Positions 1-7,731 of a stretch of 64,000 nucleotides of DNA are shown here, piece by piece. The position numbers were made by a program, and so were the translations under genes. The stretch spans positions 1,984,001-2,048,000 of the forward strand of contig NZ_CP028960.1 in the NCBI RefSeq assembly GCF_003071365.1. The letters run 5' to 3'. The notes beneath the pieces were generated by a model, which was not told the origin of the DNA, searched no databases, and saw only the letters and a program-made list of their open reading frames with translations. Source of the stretch: Methyloceanibacter sp. wino2 (lineage in GTDB: Bacteria > Pseudomonadota > Alphaproteobacteria > Rhizobiales > Methyloligellaceae). Each line of letters opens with the position of its first letter. Position 1 is the stretch's first letter.

Positions 1-85
1 CGGCAGCGGTCAGCGCGGGGTGATCGGCAAGACGCAGTTCCTTTCGGAACCAAACGATTGCCGGGCGTGTGGCGTCTGCGTTCAT
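1..85 (-). CDS. phrB: DNA photolyase / cryptochrome family, N-terminal 28 residues only
   Basis: The minus strand opens with ATG at 85-83 and stays open to the left edge. The 28 visible residues contain IVWFRKELRLADHPAL, which matches the opening beta-strand of the DNA photolyase alpha/beta domain (usual form VWFRxDLRxxDNPAL). Class I photolyases repair cyclobutane pyrimidine dimers with FAD and blue light; the rest of the protein, including the FAD domain, lies outside the window. The start codon overlaps the stop of the upstream macrodomain gene (ATGA), so the two are probably co-translated. A cryptochrome cannot be excluded from so short a piece. Confidence 0.75.
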   Translation of the reverse strand, partial: MNADATRPAIVWFRKELRLADHPALTAA

Positions 86-603
86 GTGTCTCCAGTGGCT
101 GCCAGCGCGGCCTCGTGCAGCGCGCGGGATTCGCTTCCAAAGCAGCAGAACACCACGCGCGCGACGCCGGGCACCTCCGGCAAGGTCTCGCGAACGGTCC
201 GCAGGGCGATCAGCGCCGCCCGGTCGGACGGGAATCCGTAGATCCCCGTCGAGATGGCCGGAAAGGCGATAGAGCCCAGGCCGTTTTCTGCGGCAAGCAG
301 AAGCGCGGTTCGGTAGCAGCTTGCGAGCTTTGCGCCTTCGCCGCGCTCGCCGCCGCCCCATATCGGGCCCACGCTGTGAATCACGTATTGGGCGGGCAGG
401 CCGAACCCCGGCGTTAGTCTCGATTCGCCCGTGGGGCAGCCGCCGATTTCGGCGCAGGCCGCCGCGAGCTCGGGTCCAGCCTTACGATGGATCGCGCCGC
501 AGACCCCGCCGCCCGGCGCCAGTGCCTCGTTGGCGGCGTTGACGATGGCGTCCACGTCGAGCGTGGTGATGTCCGCGTCGATGATCGCGATCCGGCTCTC
601 CAT
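82..603 (-). CDS. Macrodomain protein, O-acetyl-ADP-ribose deacetylase type
   Basis: This 173-aa protein is one macro domain. The family binds ADP-ribose and removes O-acetyl or ADP-ribosyl groups, mostly in the cytoplasm. Visible landmarks are IVNAANEALAPGGGV near residues 20-35 (the NAAN ADP-ribose-binding loop followed by a Gly-rich turn) and STGIYGFP near residue 118 (the second phosphate loop). The length is normal for the YmdB/MacroD class. It starts with ATG at 603 without a clear ribosome-binding site and ends by overlapping the start of the photolyase gene. The pairing suggests a stress or DNA-damage context, but this is inference from position only. Confidence 0.85.
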   Translation of the reverse strand: MESRIAIIDADITTLDVDAIVNAANEALAPGGGVCGAIHRKAGPELAAACAEIGGCPTGESRLTPGFGLPAQYVIHSVGPIWGGGERGEGAKLASCYRTALLLAAENGLGSIAFPAISTGIYGFPSDRAALIALRTVRETLPEVPGVARVVFCCFGSESRALHEAALAATGDT

Positions 604-653
604 GCGCTCATTGCAGGCCGAGAGCGCCCCCGGATCAAGTCACGATCGGGATA

Positions 654-1637
654 TTAAACCTTGAGTTGATAGGAATGTGGAAGCCAGCGGTAGCCGCCAT
701 CCGTCCGCCGTTCGACATAGCCCAGCGAGGGAAAGGGCATATGGAAACCACTGACCGCGACGCGATCGGTCGCGACCATGTCGAACATCCGGGCACGGGT
801 CTTGGCGGCTTGCTCCTTGTCGATGTCGAACACGCAATGCCAGTCCGGCCGCGCAAGTGACGCGACCTGGTGGTGTGCGCAGTCACCCCAGAACACCAGC
901 CGCTTGCTATCGCTCTCGATGTCGAAACCGAGATGCCCGGGCGTGTGGCCGAAGGCCTCGATCGCGCGGATGCCCGGCACGACCTCGTCACCCGGTTTGA
1001 GGAACGTGGTCTTCTCGGCCAGAGGGACGACATAGTCACGATAGAGGGCGGCCTGTTGCGCCAGGTCTCCGGCGGGGCGGTCGCCGCTCCAATAGTCGTA
1101 GTCGACGGCACCCGTGACATAACGGGCGTTGGGAAAAAGCAGCTTGCCGTTCTCGACGAGACCGCCGATGTGATCGGGGTGGCCGTGCGAAAGAACAACC
1201 ACGTCGATCTGTTCCGGCTTGAAGCCTGCAGGTCCGAGCTGCTGCGCCAGCCAACCGCCATTGGGGCGCGGGACGAAACCGCGTGCGCCGTTGCCGGTGT
1301 CGAAGATCACCACTTCCTTGCCGGTATTGAGCACCATCGGCGTGAAGCCGGGCTGGTACTTGTTCGCAGGCAGCAGATTCGCATCCATGACCTGCGCGAC
1401 CTCGGACTGCTCGACATTGCCGCCGATAAGCGGCCATGGACCGTCAACGAAGGCGTCCGAGTCGGCGATCATCGTCGCTTCGAAACCGCCGAGCTTGAAC
1501 CTGAAAACCTTGGGCTCGGTCGGGCCCAGCATCGGCGCGGCGGCCATCGCGGGACCCGGCACGCCGACAAGCGCCGCTGCAGCTGCTGTGCCTGCGCCCG
1601 TCAAGAAGTGGCGGCGGGTAAGGTCCAGGGTCGACAT
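654..1637 (-). CDS. Tat-exported metallo-beta-lactamase-fold hydrolase
   Basis: The product is 327 aa. It begins with a twin-arginine signal, TRRHFLTGAG followed by a hydrophobic stretch ending near AMAAA (residues 7-34), so it is probably exported folded to the periplasm. The zinc-binding motif SHGHPDHIGG (HxHxDH) and later conserved His and Asp residues in GHTPGH and WGDCAHH place it in the metallo-beta-lactamase superfamily (lactonase / quorum-quenching-like branch); the substrate is unknown. I chose ATG 1637 because GGAGG lies about 8 bases upstream; a TTG at 1658 would extend it by 7 residues. It diverges from the AraC-type gene at 1658, which may control it. Confidence 0.85.
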   Translation of the reverse strand: MSTLDLTRRHFLTGAGTAAAAALVGVPGPAMAAAPMLGPTEPKVFRFKLGGFEATMIADSDAFVDGPWPLIGGNVEQSEVAQVMDANLLPANKYQPGFTPMVLNTGKEVVIFDTGNGARGFVPRPNGGWLAQQLGPAGFKPEQIDVVVLSHGHPDHIGGLVENGKLLFPNARYVTGAVDYDYWSGDRPAGDLAQQAALYRDYVVPLAEKTTFLKPGDEVVPGIRAIEAFGHTPGHLGFDIESDSKRLVFWGDCAHHQVASLARPDWHCVFDIDKEQAAKTRARMFDMVATDRVAVSGFHMPFPSLGYVERRTDGGYRWLPHSYQLKV

Positions 1638-1657
1638 GCGCGTTTTCCTCCGTATCA

Positions 1658-2491
1658 ATGAGCCGCGGATGGTATTGGAGGGAAGGCGCCAAGGACTTGA
1701 ACGAACGTGCTACGACAAGCGCCGCTGATGCGCAGCCGGTTTGGCATGTGAGCGAGGGCCTATCGCTGTTCGCCGGCGCCCTTGGGCGCAATGCGCGCCA
1801 CAGCCATAGCGTCCCCGTCTTCCTCGCCGGACTGTATGAGCGTTTCTCGCTGCGCATTGGCAACGGCACGTGGCAGCGCTGCCGCAGCGCCGTCGTGCCT
1901 GCGGGGCTTCCCTACGAATTCGATATGGGCGGCTCCCCGCTCGCGGTGGTCTATGCAGAGCCGGGGCGGCTCACGGTGGGAGAAATGCACCGGCTTGTGG
2001 GACCCGCACGCTCGGAGCAGGGGGCTCTCGTCGGCCAGGGCGGCGAGATATCCGTGTTGCGGCAATCGTTCGAGGACAGCGATAGCGCCGTCTGGCTGTC
2101 GGAAGCTTTGGAGGATCTCGCGGGCTTCGCGGAGGCGCGTGCCGGGGCCATCGATCCGCGTGTCCGGCGCGTGTTGCGCAGTCTCCGCCAGGACCATTTG
2201 GCCTTCGATCGCGCGGACAACGCAGCGGGGGCAGCCAAGCTGTCCGCCTCGCGTTTTCAACACCTCTTCACGCAGCAGGTGGGGGTTCCGTACCGGCGCT
2301 ACCGTGCCTGGTGCCGCATGCGGGCGGCCATCTCTGCCGTGCTCGACGGATCGAACCTGACGGATGCCGCCCATGCGGCCGGCTTCTCCGATCAGCCGCA
2401 TTTTTCGCGCGAGTTCCGCCGTATCTTCGGGGCCCCGCCGCATCACGGCCTCGCCAATGCACGCCGACGGCAGCGACCGGCTGCCAACTAG
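1658..2491 (+). CDS. AraC-family transcriptional regulator
   Basis: This 277-aa protein has an N-terminal cupin-like sensing half (HSHSVPVFLAGLYERF and following) and a C-terminal AraC double helix-turn-helix, recognisable in RFQHLFTQQVGVPYRRY and in DAAHAAGFSDQPHFSREFRR, the family signature. It is transcribed away from the Tat-exported hydrolase, with only about 20 bases between the two ATG starts, so it probably regulates that gene and itself. The start is uncertain: ATG 1658 overlaps the partner's ribosome-binding region, while a TTG at 1697 lies behind GGAGGG at 1677-1682. The effector is unknown. Confidence 0.85.
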   Translation: MSRGWYWREGAKDLNERATTSAADAQPVWHVSEGLSLFAGALGRNARHSHSVPVFLAGLYERFSLRIGNGTWQRCRSAVVPAGLPYEFDMGGSPLAVVYAEPGRLTVGEMHRLVGPARSEQGALVGQGGEISVLRQSFEDSDSAVWLSEALEDLAGFAEARAGAIDPRVRRVLRSLRQDHLAFDRADNAAGAAKLSASRFQHLFTQQVGVPYRRYRAWCRMRAAISAVLDGSNLTDAAHAAGFSDQPHFSREFRRIFGAPPHHGLANARRRQRPAAN

Positions 2492-2539
2492 AGACATGGC
2501 GTCCGCCGCCGGTATTCCCGCTTGACGGAAGACGGCACT

Positions 2540-2557
2540 GTTATGTTATATCATCGA
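2540..2557 (+). promoter_or_regulatory. Putative Zur operator upstream of zur
   Basis: The sequence GTTATGTTATATCATCGA matches the Rhizobiales Zur consensus as I remember it (GATATGTTATAACATATC) at 13 of 18 positions, with the core ATGTTATA intact. It ends just before the zur ATG at 2559, an ideal place to repress transcription. A better match lies at 5973-5990. Zinc autoregulation of zur and the znu genes is therefore likely, but this is inference from motif and position. Confidence 0.6.
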
Positions 2558-2558
2558 T

Positions 2559-2993
2559 ATGACTGCAGCCCATCATCATGCCGGCTCGGGCGTCACGCCC
2601 AAGCTCTCGCCCAACCAGACCAAGATCCTCGGGTGTCTGCGTGACGCGGGCGAGCCGATGAGCGCCTACGCCATTCTCGACCGTGTCCGGAAATCGGGGA
2701 TCGCGCATCCGCCGACTGTCTACCGCGCCCTGAACGATCTGATGAAGAAGGGTATGGTGCATCGCCTCGAATCGCGTTCGGCCTTCATTGCCTGCGGGCA
2801 TGGCGCCTGCGATGGGCGGTTCGCTTTTGCGATCTGCCGGGCATGCGACAAGGTCGTGGAGATTCCCCTCGGCAAGAAGGAACAGGCGCGGCTGCTCGGC
2901 CTTGCCCCCGCCGAGATCACGCCTGAGCAGGTTACGTTGGAGATCGCCGGGTTGTGCGAGGCGTGCAGGCCCGCGCAGGCCGCGCCCGCCTAG
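2559..2993 (+). CDS. zur: Zinc uptake regulator Zur (Fur family)
   Basis: This 144-aa Fur-family repressor has an N-terminal winged helix (residues about 18-80, with PPTVYRALNDLMKKGMVHR as recognition region) and a C-terminal metal domain with Cys residues in ACGHGAC, CRACDK and CEAC plus His. Fur-family proteins bind an operator when loaded with metal. Zinc is assigned because the gene heads a run encoding znuC, znuB and znuA and sits behind a Zur-like palindrome. The His-rich N-terminal stretch (AAHHHAG) is typical of Zur rather than Fur. The small ORF at 3020 starts 26 bases after its stop. Confidence 0.9.
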   Translation: MTAAHHHAGSGVTPKLSPNQTKILGCLRDAGEPMSAYAILDRVRKSGIAHPPTVYRALNDLMKKGMVHRLESRSAFIACGHGACDGRFAFAICRACDKVVEIPLGKKEQARLLGLAPAEITPEQVTLEIAGLCEACRPAQAAPA

Positions 2994-3019
2994 AAAACAA
3001 CTTCGGAAGGGCCGTCGCC

Positions 3020-3178
3020 GTGCCACGGGATGACTCCTTGGAGCCACAGCCAAGCGTGCAGCTTCACGCCTACACACCCGGCTTCTCGCTGTTGCGCGCA
3101 TCGACAGGCCAGCGGCTTGCGCTTGTCGCCCTGATGCTCGCGGTGCTCTGGCTCGCCGTCCTGTGGGCGCTGCAGTGA
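3020..3178 (+). CDS. Small membrane protein, possible (zur-znuC intergenic ORF)
   Basis: A GTG at 3020 opens a 52-codon reading frame preceded by GGAAGG at 3005-3010, about 9 bases away. The product has a polar first half and a strongly hydrophobic C-terminal segment (LALVALMLAVLWLAVLWAL, residues 33-51), which looks like one transmembrane helix. Its stop TGA overlaps the most plausible znuC start (GTGA at 3175-3178), the arrangement expected for translational coupling inside an operon. I do not recognise a family. It could be a real small subunit or accessory of the zinc transporter, or merely a leader that couples translation into znuC. Confidence 0.45.
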   Translation: MPRDDSLEPQPSVQLHAYTPGFSLLRASTGQRLALVALMLAVLWLAVLWALQ

Positions 3179-3969
3179 GGGCGCCCTCCGAGACGACGCC
3201 GTCCGTGAAGACACCGGAACCGGCGGTCAGCTTCGAGAACCTGACGCTCGGCTACGACCGCCACCCGGCGGTGCACCACATTACCGGCGACGTGGCGCAA
3301 GGCGCGCTTCTCGCAGTCGTAGGATCGAACGGCGCCGGCAAATCCACCCTGCTCAAAGCCATGGTCGGCGAGTTGAAGCCGCTCAGCGGGCGCATCGATC
3401 TCCATGGCCACCTCAAGCACGACATCGCGTATCTGCCTCAGGTTGTCGAGATCGACCGCAGCTTTCCCATTTCCGTCTTCGACTGCGTCGCGATGGGTCT
3501 GTGGCGCGAGATCGGCGCCTCGGGTGGGCTCGACCGCGCTGGCAGCACGCGCGTCACCGAAGCGCTTGAGGCCGTTCATTTGTCGGGACTGGCGGCACGT
3601 CCCGTCGGCGCCTTGTCGGGAGGACAGTTCCAGCGGGTCCTGTTCGCGCGGCTCCTGTTGCAGGACGCGAAGGTCATTCTTCTGGACGAGCCGTTCCGCG
3701 CGGTCGACGCCAGGACGATTTCCGATCTCATCGGCCTGATCGAACGCTGGCACGCGGAGGGGCGGACGGTCGTCGCCGTGCTGCACGATATCGAACTCGT
3801 GCGCCGGTATTTTCCGCAAACCCTGCTGCTGGCACGCGAGGTTCTGGCTTGGGGCCCGACGCCGGAGGTACTCACGCCGGTTAACCTCGATCGCTCGCGT
3901 CAGTTCAACGAGAGTTACAACGAGCGCGCGGCGGTGTGCGAGCACGACGAGGCGCGCGAAACCGCATGA
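3175..3969 (+). CDS. znuC: Zinc ABC transporter ATP-binding protein ZnuC
   Basis: The 264-aa ATPase has a Walker A GSNGAGKST, a signature LSGGQFQR, a Walker B VILLDEP and the switch His in VLHD. This is the order of an ABC nucleotide-binding domain of the metal-uptake (Mn/Zn) class. It would drive zinc import through ZnuB. GTG 3175 is preferred because it overlaps the preceding small ORF by four bases; GTG 3163 is an in-frame alternative. Its 3' end overlaps the znuB ATG (ATGA at 3966-3969), confirming an operon. Metal identity is inferred from Zur and the His-rich ZnuA. Confidence 0.9.
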   Translation: MRAPSETTPSVKTPEPAVSFENLTLGYDRHPAVHHITGDVAQGALLAVVGSNGAGKSTLLKAMVGELKPLSGRIDLHGHLKHDIAYLPQVVEIDRSFPISVFDCVAMGLWREIGASGGLDRAGSTRVTEALEAVHLSGLAARPVGALSGGQFQRVLFARLLLQDAKVILLDEPFRAVDARTISDLIGLIERWHAEGRTVVAVLHDIELVRRYFPQTLLLAREVLAWGPTPEVLTPVNLDRSRQFNESYNERAAVCEHDEARETA

Positions 3970-4832
3970 TCGACACACTCGTACAACCCTTTGTCGAGTT
4001 TGCCTTCATGCGCCGCGCGCTGGTGGGGTCCCTCGCCATTTCCATGACGGCGCCGCCGATCGGAGTCTTTCTCATGCTGAGACGCATGAGCCTGATGGGC
4101 GATGCCATGGGCCATGCGATCCTGCCGGGTGCCGCCCTCGGCTATCTACTGGCCGGTCTCTCGCTCTTTGCCATGAGCCTCGGTGGTTTCGCCGCGGGTC
4201 TCGCGGTGGCCGTGGCGGCAGGCCTCGTGGCGCGCTCGCGTGTCATTCGGGAGGATGCGAGCCTCGCCGGTTTCTATCTGCTGTCGCTGGCGCTTGGCGT
4301 ATTCCTGGTTTCCGTGCACGGCACCAACGTGGATCTGCTCCACGTGCTGTTCGGATCGGTACTTGCGCTGGACGATGCGGCCTTGCTCCTCGTCGCCGCG
4401 ATCGCCACCGTTTCGCTCATCACGCTGGCCGTTATCTATCGGCCATTGGTTCTCGAGTGCTTCGACCCGCATTATTTGCGGTCCGTGAGCCGCTGGAGTT
4501 CACCGACGCATCTGATCTTTCTGGTGCTCGTAGTGCTCAATCTGGTGGCTGGGTTTCAAGCGCTCGGGACGTTGATGGCCGTCGGCATCATGCTGCTCCC
4601 GGCCATCAGCTCGCGGTTCTGGGTCGACGGCGCCGGTGCGATGATCGTCGTTGCCATCACGGTCGCTTTCGTGTCGAGCGTCGCCGGGCTGCTTATCTCC
4701 TATCACTTCAGCGCGCCAACAGGGCCGACCGTTATTCTGGCCTGCGGCGTGTTCTATCTCTTCTCGATGTTTGCGGGTACGCGGGGCGGCGCACTCTGGA
4801 GGCTGATGCCGCGCAAGCACTTGGAAGCCTAG
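3966..4832 (+). CDS. znuB: Zinc ABC transporter permease ZnuB
   Basis: This 288-aa protein is almost entirely hydrophobic, with about eight transmembrane segments, and belongs to the ABC-3 family of metal permeases. Near the N-terminus MSLMGDAMGHAILPGAALGY is the conserved coupling region of this family. It forms the inner-membrane channel for zinc delivered by ZnuA and energised by ZnuC. The ATG at 3966 overlaps the znuC stop, and znuA follows 35 bases downstream. Length and topology are normal. Confidence 0.92.
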   Translation: MIDTLVQPFVEFAFMRRALVGSLAISMTAPPIGVFLMLRRMSLMGDAMGHAILPGAALGYLLAGLSLFAMSLGGFAAGLAVAVAAGLVARSRVIREDASLAGFYLLSLALGVFLVSVHGTNVDLLHVLFGSVLALDDAALLLVAAIATVSLITLAVIYRPLVLECFDPHYLRSVSRWSSPTHLIFLVLVVLNLVAGFQALGTLMAVGIMLLPAISSRFWVDGAGAMIVVAITVAFVSSVAGLLISYHFSAPTGPTVILACGVFYLFSMFAGTRGGALWRLMPRKHLEA

Positions 4833-4867
4833 CCCTCGAAACAATCACTATACGGAGTATTCCGATC

Positions 4868-5884
4868 ATGCGTTCCCGATTTATATATATTCTCGCCGCC
4901 GCCTCACTCGTGTTCGGCGTCTCGACCTCAGCACAGGCCGCCGACAAGGTGAAAACAGTCGCCTCGTTCAGCATTCTCGCCGACATGGTGAGGAACGTGG
5001 GCGGCGACCGCGTCGAAGTCGCCGAGCTCGTCGGTCCCGACGGCGATGCCCACGAGTTCAATCCCACGCCCGCCGATGCCAAGAAGCTGGCAGGGGCGGA
5101 TGTCTTTTTCGTCAACGGCCTCGGCTTCGAGGGCTGGATGGAACGGCTTGAGACCTCTTCGGGCTTCAAGGGTGCGACCGTCGTCGCCAGCACGGGCGTC
5201 AAGCCGCGCAAGATGGACGAAGAACACGAGGATCATGACGAGCATGCCGAGGAAGAGCATGATCACGACGGCGATCATGGGCACGATGAGCACGCCAAGC
5301 ATGAGGATCACGACGACGATCACGAAGAGCACGCCGAAGGCCACCATCACCACGGGGATATGGATCCGCATGCATGGCAGGACCTCGCCAACGGCGAGAT
5401 TTACGTCGCCAATATCCGTGACGGGTTGATTGCCGCCGACCCCGACGGCAAGGCGGCGTACGAGGCCAATGCGGATAAATATCTCGCGGCCCTGAAGGCT
5501 GAAAATACGGCGGTGAAGACGGCGCTCGATGCGTTGCCGCAATCGCGCCGCCGGATCATCACCAGCCACGACGCGTTCGGCTATTTCGGCGACGCCTATG
5601 GTTTGGAGATTCTGGCTCCCGAGGGCGTGAGCACGGCCAGTGAGCCGTCAGCCAAGGATGTTGCCAAGATCATTCGCCAGATCCGTGAGGACAAGATTCC
5701 TGCGGTATTCCTGGAGAACATCACCAACGCCAAGATGCTCGAGCAGATCGCCAAGGAATCCGGCGCCAAGATCGGCGGCACGCTCTATTCGGATGCGCTT
5801 TCGGGACCGGACGGGCCGGCCCCGACCTATCTCGACATGTTCAAGCACAATGTCGGCACGCTGACGGCCGCACTGTCCTCTTGA
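4868..5884 (+). CDS. znuA: Periplasmic zinc-binding protein ZnuA with His-rich loop
   Basis: The 338-aa protein has a Sec signal peptide (residues 1-24, cleavage after SAQA) and the cluster A-I fold of zinc- and manganese-binding proteins. Between residues about 117 and 168 it carries a long loop of His, Asp and Glu ending in GHHHHGDMDPHAW; this charged loop is the hallmark of ZnuA and is thought to collect zinc. Conserved metal ligands follow in SHDAFGYF and later Glu/Asp residues. ATG 4868 is preceded by CGGAG at 4853-4857. It delivers zinc to ZnuBC and is the last gene before a terminator at 5901. Confidence 0.93.
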   Translation: MRSRFIYILAAASLVFGVSTSAQAADKVKTVASFSILADMVRNVGGDRVEVAELVGPDGDAHEFNPTPADAKKLAGADVFFVNGLGFEGWMERLETSSGFKGATVVASTGVKPRKMDEEHEDHDEHAEEEHDHDGDHGHDEHAKHEDHDDDHEEHAEGHHHHGDMDPHAWQDLANGEIYVANIRDGLIAADPDGKAAYEANADKYLAALKAENTAVKTALDALPQSRRRIITSHDAFGYFGDAYGLEILAPEGVSTASEPSAKDVAKIIRQIREDKIPAVFLENITNAKMLEQIAKESGAKIGGTLYSDALSGPDGPAPTYLDMFKHNVGTLTAALSS

Positions 5885-5900
5885 GGTAACGCAGATCAAG

Positions 5901-5929
5901 CGGGGCGGCAGCGGTAGCCGCCCCGTTTT
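5901..5929 (+). terminator. Rho-independent terminator after znuA
   Basis: A perfect 9-bp stem, CGGGGCGGC (5901-5909) with GCCGCCCCG (5917-5925), has a 7-base loop and is followed by TTTT. It begins 17 bases after the znuA stop and separates the zur-znu operon from the GTPase gene, which has its own Zur-like site. Confidence 0.85.
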
Positions 5930-5972
5930 GCCGTCCGGAGGCGCCTTCCTCGCCCAAATTGTGCCTCCAAAA

Positions 5973-5990
5973 ATTATGTTATAACGTATC
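5973..5990 (+). promoter_or_regulatory. Putative Zur operator upstream of the COG0523 GTPase gene
   Basis: Positions 5973-5990 match the remembered rhizobial Zur palindrome GATATGTTATAACATATC at 15 of 18 bases, with the unbroken core TATGTTATAAC. It lies 32 bases before the GTPase start at 6022, so binding would block the promoter. COG0523 genes under Zur are a known part of low-zinc responses. Confidence 0.7.
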
Positions 5991-6021
5991 AACGTATTCT
6001 GAGATGGGAGCTTTATCGACT

Positions 6022-7272
6022 ATGGACACCCAACTTCTGGATCATCTCAATCGGTCCAAGCCCGGCCCGGACGCCCGGCTGCCGGTTACCGTCCTGTCCG
6101 GCTTCCTCGGCGCCGGCAAAACGACCCTGCTCAATCGCGTGCTCTCCAATCGCGAAGGGCGAAAAGTGGCGGTCATCGTCAACGACATGAGCGAGATCAA
6201 CGTGGATGCGGAGCTCGTCAGGAAGGGCGGTGCCGACCTGTCGCGGACCAATGAAGCCTTGGTCGAAATGTCGAACGGCTGCATCTGCTGCACGCTGCGC
6301 GAAGACCTTCTGCTCGAGGTTCGCCGCCTCGCCGAAGAGGGGCGCTTCGACTATCTGCTCATCGAATCCTCGGGGATTTCGGAACCGCTGCCCGTGGCCA
6401 CGACGTTCGACTTCCGAGACGAAGAGGGCGCAAGCCTGTCGGATGTGACACGCCTCGACACGATGGTGACCGTGGTCGATGCCGCGGGACTCGTTGGCGA
6501 CTATCAGTCCCAAGAGTTTCTGACCGACCGCGGTCTCGGCGTCGACGAGACCGATGTGCGTCCACTGGTCTCGCTGCTGGTGGACCAGATCGAGTTTGCC
6601 GACGTGATCGTGCTCAACAAGATCGATTTGGCGACACCACAGCAGCTGGCGGCGGCCCGCGCGATCATTCGCTCGTTGAACAGCGGCGCAAAGATCATCG
6701 AGACGAGTGAGGGCGATGTGCCGCTCGACGACATTCTCGATACGGGCCTGTTCGATTTCGGCGCGGCGCAGACGCATCCGACCTGGTTCAAGGAGCTCAA
6801 CGGGTTCAAAGACCACACCCCGGAAACCGAAGAGTACGGGATCACGAGCTTCACCTACCGGGCGCGGGCGCCGTTCGATCCGAAACGGCTCTACGCCTTC
6901 TTCAACGAGAGCTGGCCCAACGTGATCCGCGCGAAAGGCTTCTTCTGGCTGGCCTCTCGGCCCCAATGGGTGGGCGAACTCAGCCAAGCGGGCCCCCTCG
7001 TGCGGCATGAAGGGATCGGGTTCTGGTGGGCCGCCGTGCCGCAGTCGCGCTGGCCCGACGACGCCGAAAGCGTGGGGGAGGTCATGAAGCGCTGGGACGC
7101 GACCTGGGGCGACCGGCGCCAGGAACTCGTCTTCATCGGCACGCGGGCCATGGACCAGAAGGCCATTACGGAGGCCCTCAACGACTGCCTGATCAAGAAT
7201 CCCCGCAAAGAAGACCTCGCGGGCGGTCGGTGGAAATCGCTCCCCGATCCCTTCCCGGCTTGGCAGGTTTGA
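6022..7272 (+). CDS. CobW/COG0523 GTPase, probable zinc metallochaperone (ZigA/YciC-like)
   Basis: The 416-aa protein has a P-loop [11 protein letters not shown] (residues about 26-36), the metal-binding CxCC motif in [12 protein letters not shown] (about 86-97), a Walker B/ESSG region and NKID (about 200). This is the G3E GTPase core, followed by the CobW C-terminal domain. Such proteins pass zinc to client enzymes when zinc is scarce. The Zur-like site directly upstream and the znu operon before it support zinc rather than cobalamin. ATG 6022 is preferred (GGGAG at 6006-6010); ATG 6004 lacks a ribosome-binding site. Clients are unknown. Confidence 0.88.
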   Translation: MDTQLLDHLNRSKPGPDARLPVTVLSGFLGAGKTTLLNRVLSNREGRKVAVIVNDMSEINVDAELVRKGGADLSRTNEALVEMSNGCICCTLREDLLLEVRRLAEEGRFDYLLIESSGISEPLPVATTFDFRDEEGASLSDVTRLDTMVTVVDAAGLVGDYQSQEFLTDRGLGVDETDVRPLVSLLVDQIEFADVIVLNKIDLATPQQLAAARAIIRSLNSGAKIIETSEGDVPLDDILDTGLFDFGAAQTHPTWFKELNGFKDHTPETEEYGITSFTYRARAPFDPKRLYAFFNESWPNVIRAKGFFWLASRPQWVGELSQAGPLVRHEGIGFWWAAVPQSRWPDDAESVGEVMKRWDATWGDRRQELVFIGTRAMDQKAITEALNDCLIKNPRKEDLAGGRWKSLPDPFPAWQV

Positions 7273-7318
7273 TCGAGCAGGCTTAGCGGAGATATCCGGG
7301 GCCGTGTAAAAGGGTCCC

Positions 7319-7672
7319 ATGACGGGCGGTTCGCGGCGTTGGCTGGTTGTCCTGCTTGTGCTGTTCGGCGCGGGGCTGACCTATGCCGCGCTCGGGCCGG
7401 CCGATTGGCAGGTGAGGCTGGGGCTGCACTGGCTGGTGGAGCACTTTCTAGGGTTCTTCGGCCTGACGCTTCTCGCCTGTTTGGCCTATCCGTGGCCCAC
7501 GCGCGTTGCGGCGGTGCTGCTCCCCATCGCGGTCGGTCTCGAAGCGGCGCAGGCGCTGACGCCGGACCGGAAGCCCGACCTCGCGACGGCGCTCGTCGCG
7601 GCGGCGGCAGTCGCATCGGCGGCTCTCCTTGCTGACGCATTTCTTTGCTGGAGAAGACGCAGTGGCCGTTGA
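7319..7672 (+). CDS. VanZ-like small membrane protein
   Basis: This 117-aa protein has about four hydrophobic segments and resembles the VanZ-like family: a short first helix, a W-rich loop ([17 protein letters not shown]), and the later [20 protein letters not shown], where Glu/Gln and Asp precede the last helix as in VanZ proteins. Function is unknown in Gram-negative bacteria. It follows the zinc GTPase by 46 bases on the same strand and ends before ispG, so it may share transcripts with either. Confidence 0.7.
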   Translation: MTGGSRRWLVVLLVLFGAGLTYAALGPADWQVRLGLHWLVEHFLGFFGLTLLACLAYPWPTRVAAVLLPIAVGLEAAQALTPDRKPDLATALVAAAAVASAALLADAFLCWRRRSGR

Positions 7673-7731
7673 GCGCACCGGGCGAGGGGACCGATCAAGG
7701 GCCCCGGTCTAGCGCAGGCGTCGCAAATGTG

